Made by a program: the position numbers and the translations under genes
Notes under the pieces: generated by a model
Databases searched by the model: none
The model's input: the letters and a program-made list of their open reading frames with translations, nothing else
What the model was told of the DNA's origin: nothing
Shown: one piece after another, positions 31,313 through 42,600 of the stretch
How the letters are laid out: each line of letters begins with the position of its first letter
How positions within the stretch are numbered: position 1 is the first letter of the stretch
NCBI RefSeq assembly: GCF_036898095.1
Contig: NC_090739.1
Span: 104,042,752 to 104,106,751 of the forward strand
DNA length: 64,000 nucleotides
Direction of reading: 5' to 3'
DNA from: Palaemon carinicauda
Lineage: Eukaryota > Arthropoda > Malacostraca > Decapoda > Palaemonidae

Positions 31313-32119
31313 ATGGCGGACTCTACGGCAGTTGGTGCTGCGGCCGCTCCATTCAAACTTTCATCGTTTGCCAGCGGAGAGGCGTTTGCTTGGTTTCAGC
31401 GCGCAGAAGTCCAGTTTCGTATCAGGGGCGTGACTCGCTCAACCATCAAAGCGGATTATGTTCTCGCGGCGATACCCGAGGACACCTTCCCAGAAATATC
31501 CGACTGGCTTTGTGAACAAGGAGACACCCCAATAGCGTATGACGACCTCAAATCATACCTTCTGCAGCAGTACTCGCCGTCGCCAGCCGCCCGTATAGCA
31601 AAGCTTTTTCAGCTCTCGCAACAACCGTTGGGGGACCAAAGGGCTTCGCTTGCCCTCAGGGAAATGACCAGTATCGCTCGCCTTCAACCTGCCGCAGACG
31701 GCTCTCCTCGTGAGGTGAACCTACTCCGTGCCCTTTGGATACGCCGTTTACCTGAACCTGTGCGCGCTGCCATACCCGATGTTGATAGTTTACCCATAAA
31801 GGACTTGATGACCAAAGCCGACGCCCTTATGGACAGCCACTTCAAGACCTCCATCAACGCCTCCACCCCTGACGACGAGGATGCCTATTCAACGTCAACC
31901 GAAGCTGACATGAATGCCGTAGGACATACACGCCTACCCCGTGACGTGCCGAAGCGGCGACAAAGCCGCCCACCACCCACCAATCGCTCGCGCCCCAACG
32001 AACGACTTCTACAGCCACTTACTACCTCCCATCCGCCGCAGTTTTGCTACTACCACTTCAGATTCGGGGCAACCGCGAAGAAATGTGCCAAAGATTGTCA
32101 GTGGCCAAAAAACGTGTAA
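31313..32119 (+). CDS. Gypsy-1 gag, 268 aa
   Basis: Intact frame from ATG 31313 to TAA 32117-32119. It would form the virus-like particle. The capsid-type region (WFQRAEVQFRIRGV, then LLQQYSPSPAARIAKLFQL) is typical of gypsy Gag in arthropods. The C-terminus has an unusual Cys/His segment (FCYYHFRFGATAKKCAKDC) in place of a standard CCHC knuckle. The last codons form the slippery site into pol. It overlaps pol, which lies in the -1 frame. Confidence 0.9.
   Translation: MADSTAVGAAAAPFKLSSFASGEAFAWFQRAEVQFRIRGVTRSTIKADYVLAAIPEDTFPEISDWLCEQGDTPIAYDDLKSYLLQQYSPSPAARIAKLFQLSQQPLGDQRASLALREMTSIARLQPAADGSPREVNLLRALWIRRLPEPVRAAIPDVDSLPIKDLMTKADALMDSHFKTSINASTPDDEDAYSTSTEADMNAVGHTRLPRDVPKRRQSRPPPTNRSRPNERLLQPLTTSHPPQFCYYHFRFGATAKKCAKDCQWPKNV
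32107..32113 (+). promoter_or_regulatory. Predicted -1 ribosomal frameshift site, A AAA AAC
   Basis: The heptamer AAAAAAC is phased A_AAA_AAC in the gag frame and is followed by GTG TAA (gag stop). Slipping back one base gives AAA CGT GTA AGT, which continues into pol. A_AAA_AAC is one of the strongest known -1 heptamers. I did not identify a downstream stem or pseudoknot. Confidence 0.75.
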
Positions 32120-35100
32120 GTAGGCCATCGCTTGTGGCGGTGGCCTCCCATGTTTCTAAACTTTTCTTTTTACAGGATACAGGAACGGGCGTGCGATTTT
32201 TGGTAGACACGGGTGCTTGTCGTTCTCTTTTGCCAAGGAAACTCTTCAAGGCACAACGTAGTCTGTCTACATCTGCCAACGTCCGCTTGGTAGCTGCCAA
32301 CGGATCTGCGATACCCACCTACGGTTACGAGAGCCTCACATTATCGTTCGGAAACGGTAAATTCAATTGGAAGTTTCTCGTTGCTGACGTCACAATGCCA
32401 ATCCTCGGTGCGGATTTCCTCTCTCATTTCCACCTTCTGGTCGATGTCGCCCACCGACGATTGGTCAACGCAGACTCGTACTTGTCGACACCTCTTCAAC
32501 CCGCCCCCTCTAACCTCGCTCTCCACATCAGCGCACCCACGGATGCCTACGCCCACCTCCTCACGTCGTACCCGGAAGTTTTCCGTCCAGAACTTCGCCA
32601 AACGCCCACGGTTCCTGCCAAGCACGGTATTTATCACCATATCAAGACGACGGGACCCCCAGTCTTCGCAAAATTCAGACGTCTGGCACCGGAACGATTG
32701 GCAGCCGCCAAACAGACGTTCGCCGAAATGGAGAAAATGGGCCTTTGCCAAAAGGCCTCCAGCCCATGGTCGTCACCCTTACACATCGTTCTGAAGAAAG
32801 ACGGCTCCCTCCGTCCGTGCGGGGATTACAGGCGCCTGAACATGCAAACAGAACCGGATCACTACCCCCTCCCAAACATTGCCGATGTAACCTCCTACCT
32901 GCACAAAGCAAAGGTTTTCTCTACGCTCGACCTCCTGAAGGGGTATTATCAGGTGCCTATGAACCCAGAAGACATCCCCAAGACCGCCATCACCACTCCG
33001 ATTGGCACATAAACCTTCAATTACTCCTGTTATGGCCTTCGTAATGCTGGGGCAACGTTTCAACGTCTCATGGATGGCATCTTAGGGGACCTCCCTTTCT
33101 GTGTATGTTATGTGGACGACATACTTGTGTTCTCCTCCTCAAAAGAGGAACACCTCCGTCACCTGCGCATCGTGCTCGACCGCCTGCAACAAAACGGCCT
33201 TGTAGTCCGGTACGACAAGTGTACCTTTGGCGCCAACGAAGTGTCGTTCTTAGGGCACCGTATCACTCCTGAAGGAGTCCATCCCCTCCCTGAGAAGGTA
33301 GCAGCCGTTCAGAATTTCCCAACGCCCTCGACCGTCAAAGCTCTGCAGGAATTCTTGGGCATGATCAACTATTATCACCGTTTTCTGCCAGCCATTGCCG
33401 CCACTCTTGCTCCCCTCTACGCCTCCCTCAAGGGCAAGCCAAAGGACCTGAAGTGGGGTCCCCTTCAAGAAGCAGCCTTCTGCAATGCAAAGAAGGCCCT
33501 ATCAACTGCTGCGGCTCTCACTTTTCCTATCCCACACGCCCCTCTCCTTCTCTCCACCGATGCCAGCGACGTCGCTATTGGTGCAGTACTCGAGCAGGTG
33601 GTCAAAGGCTCGCCCCGCCCATTGGCCTTCTTCAGCAGAAAACTGTCCAAGGCAGAATCGGGTTATTCTACCTTCGATCGAGAATTGCTGGCGGTGCACT
33701 TGGCTGTCCGTCACTTTCGCCATTTCTTAGAAGGTACGCCCTTCGTCATTCGCACATACCACATGCCTCTGGTGCACGCCTTCACTCGACAGTCTGACGC
33801 CTGGTCCGCCCGTCAACGCCGACATCTCTCCGCCGTGGCTGAATACAATTGCACCCTCCAATACGTCCCTGGGAAAATGAATCCCGTTACCGATGCCCTG
33901 TCAAGAAACACGTTGGCTGCCGTTCAACTGGGATTGGATTACAACGCCCTGGCTGAAGCCCAACGACAGGATCCAGAGTATCGAGCTTGTAGGACATCCT
34001 GCACGTCCCTCCGTTGGGAGGATTTTCCCCTCGAAAACTCCAACACCACCCTCCTCTGTGACGTCAGTACTGGTAGACCGCGACCTTGGATTCCTGCTCC
34101 CATGCGCCGACAGGTGTTTGATTTCATCCACGGCCTTTCACATCCCTCGTGCCGTTCTACTGCACAGCTGCTGAAGGCAAAGTTCATTTGGCACGGCATT
34201 TCTAAGGATGCTAAGGATTGGGTCCGTGCCTGTACTTCTTGCCAAACTTCCAAAGTACATCGACACACGGATTCAGGAGTGGGCACCTTTCCTCAACCTC
34301 AGCGTCGTTTCGCACACATTCACGTCGACGTTGTAGGCCCCCTACCCACATCACAAGGACATCGTTACCTGTTTACCATCATCGACCGCTCCACTCGTTG
34401 GCCTGAAGCCATTCCCATGGAAACTGCAACGTCCGCCTCATGTACATCTGCCTTACTCTCTGGATGGATTTCAAGATTCGGTATCCCTGAGCATATTACT
34501 TCTGACAGGGGAACCACTTTCACCTCTCAATTATGGACGTCCTTAGCGAATCTCCTGGGCATCACCCTACATCAGACAACGGCCTACAACCCCGCTGCCA
34601 ATGGAATGGTTGAACGTTTTCATCGCACCCTCAAAGCAGCTTTGATGTCCCGCTGCAAGGATTGCAACTGGTTTACTCAGCTTCCCTGGGTCCTCCTTGG
34701 ACTAAGGACCACTCCTAAAGACGCCCTCGACGTCTCGGCAGCCGAAATGGTGTATGGCGACCCGTTGGTCGTCCCTGCCGAGTTTTTTCCTTCTACAACC
34801 TCCTCCGACGATCTCCAGCGCATACGTCACGTCGTGGGAAAATTTACTCCGTGCCGCCAGACTTACAAGCCCCCAGCGAAGCATCACATACCAACGGACT
34901 TGCACTCTGCAACGCACGTCTTCCTGCGCAACGACACCAGCAAGCCACCGTTAACGCCTCCTTACACGGGACCTTTCCTTGTGATCCGACGCAGTCCGAA
35001 AGCATTCCTCCTAAACATTCGGGGCAAAGAAGACTGGGTCTCCATTGATCGTCTAAAACCTGCTTATCTTCTGCCAGATGACCCGCCTACAGTTCGCCTC

Positions 35101-35124
35101 TCTAGATCAGGGCGCCCTATTTAA
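32110..35124 (+). pseudogene. Gypsy-1 pol (protease-RT-RNase H-integrase) with one internal stop
   Basis: One frame throughout, broken only by TAA at 33010-33012 inside RT. Protease: RFLVDTGACRSLLP (DTGA) and PILGADFLSHF. RT: LRPCGDYRRLNMQTEPDHYPL, FSTLDLLKGYYQVPM, CVCYVDDILVFSSS (YVDD). RNase H: LLSTDASDVAIGAVLEQ, FDRELLAVHLAVRHF, NPVTDALSR. Integrase: an HHCC-type finger (HGLSHPSCRST...CTSCQ), then catalytic Asp in HVDVVGPL, Asp in ITSDRGTTF and Glu in GMVERFHRTL. The C-terminus has a GPF-type module (PPYTGPFLVIRRSPKAFLL). The stop replaces the residue before TFNYSCYGLRNAG and would truncate RT ahead of YVDD. Confidence 0.93.
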
Positions 35125-35145
35125 CATGTACAGTATGTCATTTTT

Positions 35146-35154
35146 AGGGGGGGA
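35146..35154 (+). promoter_or_regulatory. Gypsy-1 polypurine tract
   Basis: AGGGGGGGA lies four bases before the 3' LTR (35159). It primes plus-strand DNA synthesis in this family. Confidence 0.75.
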
Positions 35155-35158
35155 GCCA

Positions 35159-35413
35159 TGTACCAACCGTGTTTCACACAATTGTACATAATTCCTTTTG
35201 TATATATTATGCTTGTATCTTCGCTCCTCCCTCGCACTAAAACGAACATGAAAATTCCTGTCTGGTTTTTCCTCTGTGATATTGTCTGTCTTGTGAACTT
35301 GTCATGTCCTGTTGCCTTGAGGTTTTGTATATAAGGAGAGTGTTCCACAACAATATAACTGAGTCATTTCCAATCTGCCTTTGATTTCACAACTCCTCTC
35401 TCGGCCCGTCACA
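35159..35413 (+). repeat. Gypsy-1 3' LTR
   Basis: 255 bp, one visible difference from the 5' LTR. Confidence 0.95.
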
Positions 35414-37098
35414 GTAACATGGTGCTGTTTGGAAGCAAAGGCTTCACAAATAGAAGACTCAAGTCGTATCAACACATCAGTCGTTGAGTGCATTTTTCGG
35501 AATCCACATTGAATCGATGATAAAATACCTTTCTTTTCAAGGTACCACATCAGCCTTCCATTGACCATCTTCTCCAAGATTTTACATAAACAAGATGTCA
35601 ATGCAATAGGACGATAGTTTGCTGCTAAAAACTTGTCTTTACCGGGTTTTAAAAAGGCTAAAATAATGACTAGTTCCCAAACACTTGGGTAACTATGATC
35701 ATGCCATATTCTATTAATAATGCTTAAAATATGTACATGTTTAATCATTGCATATGGAATTCCATCGGGTCCAGGGGCTGTATCATTGCAATGAGCAAGT
35801 GCGGAATCAAATTCTCTTTCAGTGAAAGGAGAATTATACGACTCTTCCCTTCTTGTTGCAAAATTTAAAATTTTCTTTTCTTCAGTGCTCCTATACTGGT
35901 GACCAGGGGCTCCTTCACACTTGCTGGATACATTTGAAAAATGATTAGCCAGGGCATTGCCAACATCATTTGCTTCAGTTACATACTGGCCATTCACCTT
36001 CAACACTGGTGGTGGGTTGGGGGTGAATTTGCCAGCTATCTTTTTTACTTTCCTCCACACAGAAGATGGCGGTGTTCTACTGTTAATGGAGGAAACAAAA
36101 GACATCCATGACTGGCGCCTTGCTTCTTTCATGGCACGACGGAACTGTGCTCTACATTTCTTGTACATAATTAAATTCTCATCAGTTCTGCGTCTACGCA
36201 ATCGTGTTAGAGATCTTCTTGTGGCTCTGTGGGGGGCAGTTAGTTCTGAAGACCACCACGGGACTGGTCGTCGTTTGAATAACCCTGTTGTTTTGGGAAT
36301 TGAATTGACTCCTGCTGTATGGAGAGTTCCATTCAGTAAGTCTATGGCATCATCGATATTTTCAACCTGTCCTGCATCCCCCTCAATTTTGCTTAGCTCA
36401 CGAAATTTATCCCAGTCCGCCTTGTCAAGATTCCATCGTGGCGATCTCTGTAAAGGTGGACCATTGTTGGTGTTTATAATGATTGGTGCATGATCACTAG
36501 TATGCCAATCATCTAATGTTCTCCAATCGAAGTCGAGAAGGCAATTAGAGCTTACGATTGATAGGTCAATACATGACAAGGTACCTATCTGGACATGAAA
36601 GTGTGTGGGCTCTAATGTATTAAGGAGTCCCACATCTTCATTTTCCACAATTGATGATATGATATTTCCCCTCGTGTTTGCTAAAACATCACCCCACAAA
36701 GGATGTCTACCATTCAAATCTCCAAGTAAAAGAAAAGGTTGAGGGAGTTGTTGAATCACCTCCACTAAGTTATCATACAAAATGTTATCATTTGGAGGCA
36801 AGTACAGAGAAAAAATTGTATATTTTCGCCCTATGTCAATCTGTACAACCACTGCCTGCAGAGTTGTACGAATAGACAGAGAAACTTGGGGAACATCTCG
36901 ACGAACGTACATGAGACTTCCGCCATGGCTCCCCACTTGGTGATCATATGGTGTCCTATAACTAACATATTCGCGAGGACAAGGGGTATTATGATCAAGT
37001 TTGCTCTCCTGTAGACAAATAATTATGGGGGAATGCTCATGAATAAGGAGCTTAAGTTCTTCATATTTGGCCCTTAAACCCTGACAATTCCATTGCAA
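35414..37098 (-). CDS. LINE-1 ORF2 endonuclease and RT N-terminal half
   Basis: An open frame running from about 37098 into the Gypsy-1 3' LTR. Endonuclease motifs are QWNCQGLRAKYEELK, ICLQESKLD (Glu), FLLLGDLNGRHPLWG (Asp, Asn) and TSDHAPIII (terminal SDH). The RT start follows: PGPDGIPYAMIKHV, PGKDKFLAANYRPIALTSCLCKILEKMV, and GFRKMHSTTDVLIRLE. Target-primed reverse transcription uses this nuclease to nick DNA. The start is uncertain: the first methionine is internal to an LQWNC motif, and LINE-2 starts MSIIQWNC. The insertion cuts shortly before the first RT Asp motif. Confidence 0.9.
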
Positions 37099-37199
37099 AA
37101 TGGAGGAAAAAAACTGGTTTATAATTTGGTAGACCCCTTGGATGGAGTCTTCCCATTAGCAGTTTTTGATCTAACACTATTTTTAGGTGGTTTTATTAA

Positions 37200-39105
37200 A
37201 GAGTGTCTTGATAGATTGGGTTTAGCATTTATGATTTTCTTTTTGTCTTTTTGATCTGATTGTTGAGGAGGTTGATGGACCTCCACTTGAATTTCCGACT
37301 TATTTAAATTGACTTCCAGATCAGAAATACCAACAGACTAATCATCATATTTATTTGACGTCGTAATTTTGATATTTCTTATGGAAGGGGGCGAGAGAGA
37401 TGGAGGTCTCTCTCTTTTCCGATTAGTAGGTTTTGAGCTACCAGGTTTTTGCACCTTCCCCAATACAGGTGCACCTGGTAACTTGGTGTCAGGTGGCATC
37501 TCCATCAAATCAGGCAAGGACATGGCCTGGGAGAGGTTAGTACTATTGTTGGTAATGGGGGACGAAGGCTGTACAGAAATGGGCAATGACCCATTTTTAA
37601 TACACTGTGGCAGAGCCTCAGAAGGCAATATGATTACCTTGTCATGCAGTACTTTATTATCAGAGGTTGTATTTCTTTTCTTAGGATTACTGGCAGTGCT
37701 AGGTGGGGTTGATGTCTCCTGTGGTAAATTTACCTTTGATTTCAAGGCCTTTGCATAGCTGGTTGATTTATTCAACAGTCTTTTTGCATGTCCCACACTT
37801 ATGTGTTCTAAACTTGATTTGTTTAGGGCAGCTTCCTACAACTTATACAGTTCGCATCTCCTATCAGTTGATTTATGATTCAAATTACAATTTGAAAACC
37901 TGGCCTCAAGTGTACATTCTCCATGATAAGTTTGGGAGCAAATACCACACATTTTTCCATTTTTGCAAACTTTGGATGGGTGTCCAAATTTAAAACAATT
38001 AAAACATTGCAGGGGCTTTTGTTTGAAAGGCCGAACTTTAATCCTTTCATTTTCAATAAAAATATGGAAAGGTATATCAGCATCCTGGAAAGTAAGTATA
38101 ATCATTGAAGTTCCAGGAACCTTATGCACTTTCCATACATTTAATGGACACATAGAAAGTATCTCCTCCTCTGTAAATTCGTACAGGTCCTTATTAAAGA
38201 CCACTCCCTTTCCATAACTAAAATTTAGATGAGGTTTCATTTCCAATGTAATTTCATCACTGCCTGTCTGTAAGTTAGATAGTATTGCAGACTGAGTCGA
38301 AGATTTGGCATGGATGAGATAACTATTCTTCCCAAAACGAGATATATCTCCAGGTGCTATGGTTCCTACTTTTTTTTTGGATAAACTTACATATCTTAAA
38401 ATAATTCCCTATTATCTCTTTAGGTTCAGCTAAGAGCCACATTGGTGGTTTGGGTTTTCTCTGTGAAGGCATGGGTACATTTCTATCTTTTTCAAACCAA
38501 TCAGCAGGTTTATACACATCCAATTCCTTTGGGACCTTATCACAAAGAGCTCCCATGATGTTCAATTCATTAATTTTGATACTACTATTACTTATGGCAT
38601 TAAACGCTTCATCATGACTTTCAAAAGATATCCAAGAGTCCCATTTTTCATCTCCAAGTCTCATCCTTATTTCCTTTATCAATCCATAGCACTCAAATGC
38701 TCTATATATATCATCATAATTTGTCTCTAATGGGATTTGGGAAACATGAAGGAATCGTAGTTTCCCTGTGTTACCCAAATTGCTAGATTTTTTAACATCA
38801 GTAGAGTGGTCCTTTTTAGTTCGAAGGTCGTCAACAGAATTTTCCTTAATTACAGTAGCAGAAGTCGTCAACAGTGCCGGGGGGGGGGGGGGGGGGGAGT
38901 CAGCAAATACAGGGGATGGGGAGTCAGTATTTGAAGGGTCCATATTTAAGGGTCCATATTTAAGGGTGGGATTTTCATGTTGTTTTTGTTGTTTTGTTGG
39001 TTTACCTGCTTGAGAATTATAAGAAAGTATCATACGTTGGAAAGGAAATTTGTATTCTCCACTATCGGCACAATGAGAGTATACTTCCCAGATGGTCCAC
39101 TCCAT
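37200..39105 (-). pseudogene. LINE-1 ORF1 (RRM and zinc-knuckle RNA-binding protein), broken
   Basis: ATG at 39105. The first segment (39105-38323) carries an RRM-like fold (FLHVSQIPLETNYDDIYRAF and WDSWISFESHDEAFNAI). The second (38246-37836) has successive Cys/His knuckles: CFNCFKFGHPSKVCKNGKMC, then CGICSQTYHGEC and an altered third. The third (37796-37338) is a basic Pro/Ser-rich tail. Breaks lie near 38370 (a T run) and near 37836 (stop). The protein should package LINE RNA. A poly-proline run is encoded by the G19 tract at 38879-38897. Confidence 0.85.
38879..38897. repeat. G19 homopolymer in LINE-1 ORF1
   Basis: Nineteen G on the plus strand, coding proline on the minus strand. Length may be unreliable in the assembly and could be a frameshift point. 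Confidence 0.9.
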
Positions 39106-39179
39106 ACCCTACCTGAAGGATAGCATCAAAACAGATAAAGAGGCACAGGTGTAAGCTAAACCCGCCTGTTAGGACTGAG

Positions 39180-39194
39180 AGAAGGATATGAAGA
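39180..39194. repeat. Target-site duplication of LINE-1 (right copy)
   Basis: AGAAGGATATGAAGA, identical to 28884-28898. Confidence 0.9.
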
Positions 39195-39984
39195 ACCTAG
39201 CTTCAGAGAGAGAGTGCATGGTGGTGACGAGTCACGAGCATGATTACAAGCAGCTTGAGGAGTAGAACAATTGAGTGAGGACCACTTCTAATGGCAGCGA
39301 GAGGGTCCACCATGGGTCCCTGATGGAACGGGAAGCTCGTAATGGTGAGCACTGCAAGGAACCTGTGGTTGAGTGAACTCGAACTGCCGAGGACACAGTG
39401 TGCTTTATCACCCTCAGCTAGAACTCGGGAGTGAGCTAGCCTGAAGAACCGCAAGTGTAAGAGGCACTGTGAAGAAACATTCGGCTAAAGGCACGGGACC
39501 AGTTGGAAGGCACTCCCCACCCACTAACGGCTTGGGACAGAGAAGGGCCGAGGCCAACCCTTGCGGATGCAGATGTGCACTGCTGCTGTACTCCTAGCGT
39601 CTACGCCTTCAGAAGCTATTCTTTAGTATGGGAACCTGAAAGCCCCAAGAAAGAAAATAGTTGATCTAAGGTGTCAAAAGAGTTAGACTCCCTTCAAGGG
39701 GAAACTGCTGCTGCTTCGCTAGAGAAGCAATGGGGTCTTTGTGACCAGAAAGTTGTCAGGAGGTTAAACAGTAATTGCTCTTTCCCAATTCTGCCCGAAG
39801 GGCAAAATCGGTGAGGATCCATCTCCTTAGCAACATAAGAGGTGCTGCAAGAGCGGCCCCGAGATGCCAGGACAAATCAGCATGATTGCAGTGCTCAAAC
39901 TACAAACACATCTGTAAAGAAAAAGAAAGTTTATACGGCCAGTTAACAGATAAACTAGCAGAGTGACACATTAACATCTATACT
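39195..39984 (-). pseudogene. DIRS-C gag-like debris and leader, right of LINE-1
   Basis: No open frame of note. On the minus strand at about 39922-39905, CTTTTTCTTTACAG is followed by ATG, matching the TTTTTACAG-ATG arrangement at the DIRS-A gag start. This suggests the same splice acceptor before the gag ATG. A TAG comes three codons later. Confidence 0.45.
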
Positions 39985-40145
39985 CAACCGTCGCAAAATC
40001 AAAAGTGAGCTCAGCTATTGGGAGAGTGAGCAATAAGATAGGTTGGTCTAACCTCAGCTAACTAGCAGAGGGTCATTGACACCTCACAATCAAGTTTTTA
40101 TGGCTGAATCATCTCTCCTACATGAAGAACGAAGGTTTGTATTTG
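39985..40145. repeat. DIRS-C right inverted terminal repeat
   Basis: Imperfect reverse complement of 25495-25665. The outer end (GAACGAAGGTTTGTA) complements the internal segment near 25705-25725. Confidence 0.75.
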
Positions 40146-40575
40146 ACCAGGAAATGAAGATTATTTAGAAACACACAATTCATTTTTTTCCATTCTCTAG
40201 TATATTTGTGATAACAGTACATGAACACATGTTGATTACTAGAATATAACCTATTCTTCCCCTCCCCTCACAAAAAAAAAGAGCAATGGCAAAATGTGGC
40301 TAATTAAGAGCGGCGGGATTTTTTTTTTTTTTTTTGTCAAATAACTGCTATTTTATGCATATGTGCTAATACCTTTAAAGAGAACATTAGCTTACTATAG
40401 ATTCCACTTTGTGTAAAAGAAAATTTAACGACAGTTGCTAATAATCGGACAACAGTCTCGAAGGGGATTAAATGTTGTACATAGAGAAAAATGAAATAAT
40501 ATTCATAGTTTAAGTAATTAAGTAATTAGTTGTAGGTTATATCCACAGTCAATTAATGTACAATAATATAAAAAA
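40146..40575. other. AT-rich gap, no gene
   Basis: AT-rich sequence between DIRS-C and DIRS-D, including a T15-16 run near 40320. Nothing recognised. Confidence 0.5.
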
Positions 40576-40816
40576 TTTGGAAATAATTTGTATTTTTCCT
40601 AACATACAAACCTGGAGCTATTTATAAGGGTATTACTTTTGGCAACATTGGAAACAAGCCAAGACAGTTTTAGTAAGGGATAATTACCCCCATCTGCTAG
40701 TTAGAGGAAGGGGGGTGGGGTAGACCGGCTACCCCACTCACCCACACCTGTCGGCTGAGTAACCAATTTTGTTTTCTGGCAGGACTTCTAGGAGGACAGG
40801 GTGGAGGGCCAATTTG

Positions 40817-40918
40817 TATAAATAACTCCAGGTTTGTATGTTAGGAAAAATATAAATTATTTCCAAATTTATTATTTATTCCAACACAGATACAAACCTT
40901 TCGCTATTTATAGGGGTT
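40817..40918. repeat. DIRS-D internal complementary region
   Basis: 40817-40867 is the reverse complement of 40576-40627 (two mismatches). It continues into 40868-40918 (TTTATTATTTATTCC...ACAAACCTTTCGC), which should match the missing right terminus. Confidence 0.85.
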
Positions 40919-41337
40919 ACTTACTCTTAGGAGGGAGGAAGTCCTACCAACTGGCCTTGGCTATGACCCGGGGTTCTCTCTAATTGATCTTTGATCTAAT
41001 TAGTAGGAACCCCATCCTCACTAAAATCAAAGTACAGTAGTTACAAGGTATAACACTGATAGCGGCCTGCATAAGCTTGTGTGAGAGACTAGTGGCTCGT
41101 CTTTACGTAGGAACTCGAAGATAAGCATGAGTTCTCAGACATACCCAAAACCGTCCCTTAAGAGGTATTGGAGATGTAACAAAGTATATATCAATACTCA
41201 GGATGCACAAGGGAAATGAATCTCGCCTGCAGATGGGTGAGATCAGCTTTGCTACGATCTTGCAGAGCTGTTTCCCAGGGGTGAGGAGAAGGTGAAAGGA
41301 AGAAAGGAGCCAGACATTCTTTCTAACCCGGGTAACC

Positions 41338-42403
41338 TCAGCCATTCAACCTTCTGCTACTTGTCCACCATGGAGCTTGAGGCATTAGATCACTTGTTGT
41401 GCAGCCACCACAGGACCAATGGAAAAGGTTTCCATGCTCCTGTAGGTTACGTCTTTCAGGTAGTGGGCGGTGAAGGTCGTCTGACGTTTCCACATGCTCC
41501 CTTCCATTACCTGTGCCACAGAAAAATTCTTCTTGAACGCCAGGAACGTTGCAATACCCGACGTCATGAGCTCTGGGTTGATTGGACGGAGGAGGGTCTG
41601 GATTGTGAACATATTCAATCACTTTCCTTATCCAAGAGGAAATAGTACTCCTCGTGAACTTCCTTGTCCTAACGAAAAGCGCTTGCACACGGGGGCAAGC
41701 TGCTGCTGTTCTTTTTAAGTTACACCACAGACTCCTTACTGGACATAACAGTTGGTCTGAATCTTCAGTTACAAAACAGACTCTCTGTCCAGAATGGGCT
41801 GAACCTGGAGTCCAGCACACCCGGATTTTGAGTCTTGGCTACGAACTCAGGGACGTAGTTGAGGATTACTTCCCCCCATCTCCTTGAATGGGAGACATCA
41901 GCAGATAGATCAGGAAGTTTGCCGACTCTCTTGGACGAAGCCAGCAAAAGCAGGAACACCGTCTTCCACGTGAGGTGGCAATCAGAGGCCTAGCGTAATG
42001 GTTCATACGGGGGGCCCTTCGGAGACCCCGAGGACCCGAACCAAGTTCCAAGGGGGAAGTCTTAGCTCTGCCTGGGGACAAGTAATCTCGTATCTGCGTA
42101 TGAGTAAACGAGAAGGAAATAACTTCTTTCAGTCTAAAGGCATGACTCAGGGGTGAGTGATGGCCTTTGACTGCCGAGACCGAGAGAAGCATTTCTTCCC
42201 AAAGGTATACAAGAAACTCCGCTATAGTTGGAACAGAGGCATCGAGGGGAGAAATACCCCTTCCACGACACCAATCCCAGAAAATTGACCACTTTGCCTG
42301 GTAGACTGCCTCTGTGAATCTTCTGAGGTGTCCAGTCATTCATTTCGCAACCGGTTGCGAAAAGCCTCTCTGTGTGAGATGGTGCTGGACAGTCTCCAGG
42401 CAT
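41338..42403 (-). pseudogene. DIRS-D tyrosine recombinase remnant
   Basis: Frames at 42339-41866, 41959-41765, 41820-41338 and 41618-41385. Recognisable parts are RFTEAVYQAKWSIFWDWC, VPTIAEFLVYLWEEM, LLASSKRVGKLPDL (first Arg), PRAHDVGYC (remnant of the H-x-x-R box, where a base loss removes the Arg and shifts the frame), and FTAHYLKDVTYR (catalytic Tyr). At least three frameshifts; inactive. Confidence 0.85.
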
Positions 42404-42600
42404 GAAGCCGAAGCGAAGCTACGGCTTTGTGGAAGATGTTGGCACGAGGTTGTTTGAGGTCGTGTTGTGGGGAAGCTCCCTCGGGATCTCCGTGAGGAGA
42501 TGCAGAAGGTCCGGGAACCATTCTGCATGATGCCATAGCGGAGCTATCAGAGTCATTTGCAAGTTGTTGCTTGCTCGTACCTGATTGAGGACTTTTCTCA

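Larger units (their letters stand above)
30985..35413 (+). mobile_element. Gypsy-1: young Ty3/gypsy LTR retrotransposon
   Basis: A 4429-bp element with two 255-bp LTRs (30985-31239 and 35159-35413) beginning TGTACC and ending GTCACA. By eye the LTRs differ at one base (CACCAAAAC against CACTAAAAC). It is flanked by a 4-bp target duplication GTAA (30981-30984 and 35414-35417). Internally it has a tRNA primer site, gag, a -1 frameshift site, and pol with protease, RT, RNase H and integrase. It lies on the plus strand, opposite to LINE-1, which it interrupts. The near-identical LTRs mark a recent insertion. One in-frame stop in RT is the only obvious lesion. Confidence 0.95.
28899..39179 (-). 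mobile_element. LINE-1: I/Nimb-like non-LTR retrotransposon, full length but broken
   Basis: Minus-strand LINE with ORF1 (39105 to about 37200) and ORF2 (37098 to 29054) encoding endonuclease, RT and RNase H. It is flanked by a 15-bp target duplication AGAAGGATATGAAGA at 28884-28898 and 39180-39194. Its 3' tail is a run of AATC repeats (28899-28914 region) rather than poly(A). The 5' end starts CTCAGTCC...AGGCGGGTTTAG, matching LINE-2. Gypsy-1 is inserted in the RT domain. EN plus RT plus RNase H places it in the I superfamily; the exact clade (I, Nimb or a relative) needs a tree. Excluding Gypsy-1 and one 4-bp duplication it is about 5.85 kb. Confidence 0.9.
25490..40145 (-). mobile_element. 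DIRS-C: decayed DIRS-like element, host of LINE-1
   Basis: The left end (about 25495-25665) and the right end (about 39985-40145) are imperfect inverted repeats sharing GAGATGATTC-type, GAGGTGTCAATRACCCTC and GAGYTCACTTTTGATT blocks. A segment at about 25705-25730 (CAAACCTTTGTTCTTTACATAGG) complements the extreme right end, like an internal complementary region. Minus-strand YR and RNase H remnants lie at 26442-28373 and gag-like debris on both sides of LINE-1. Removing LINE-1 leaves about 4.3 kb, so most of RT and gag has been deleted. The exact ends are uncertain by some tens of bases. Confidence 0.75.
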
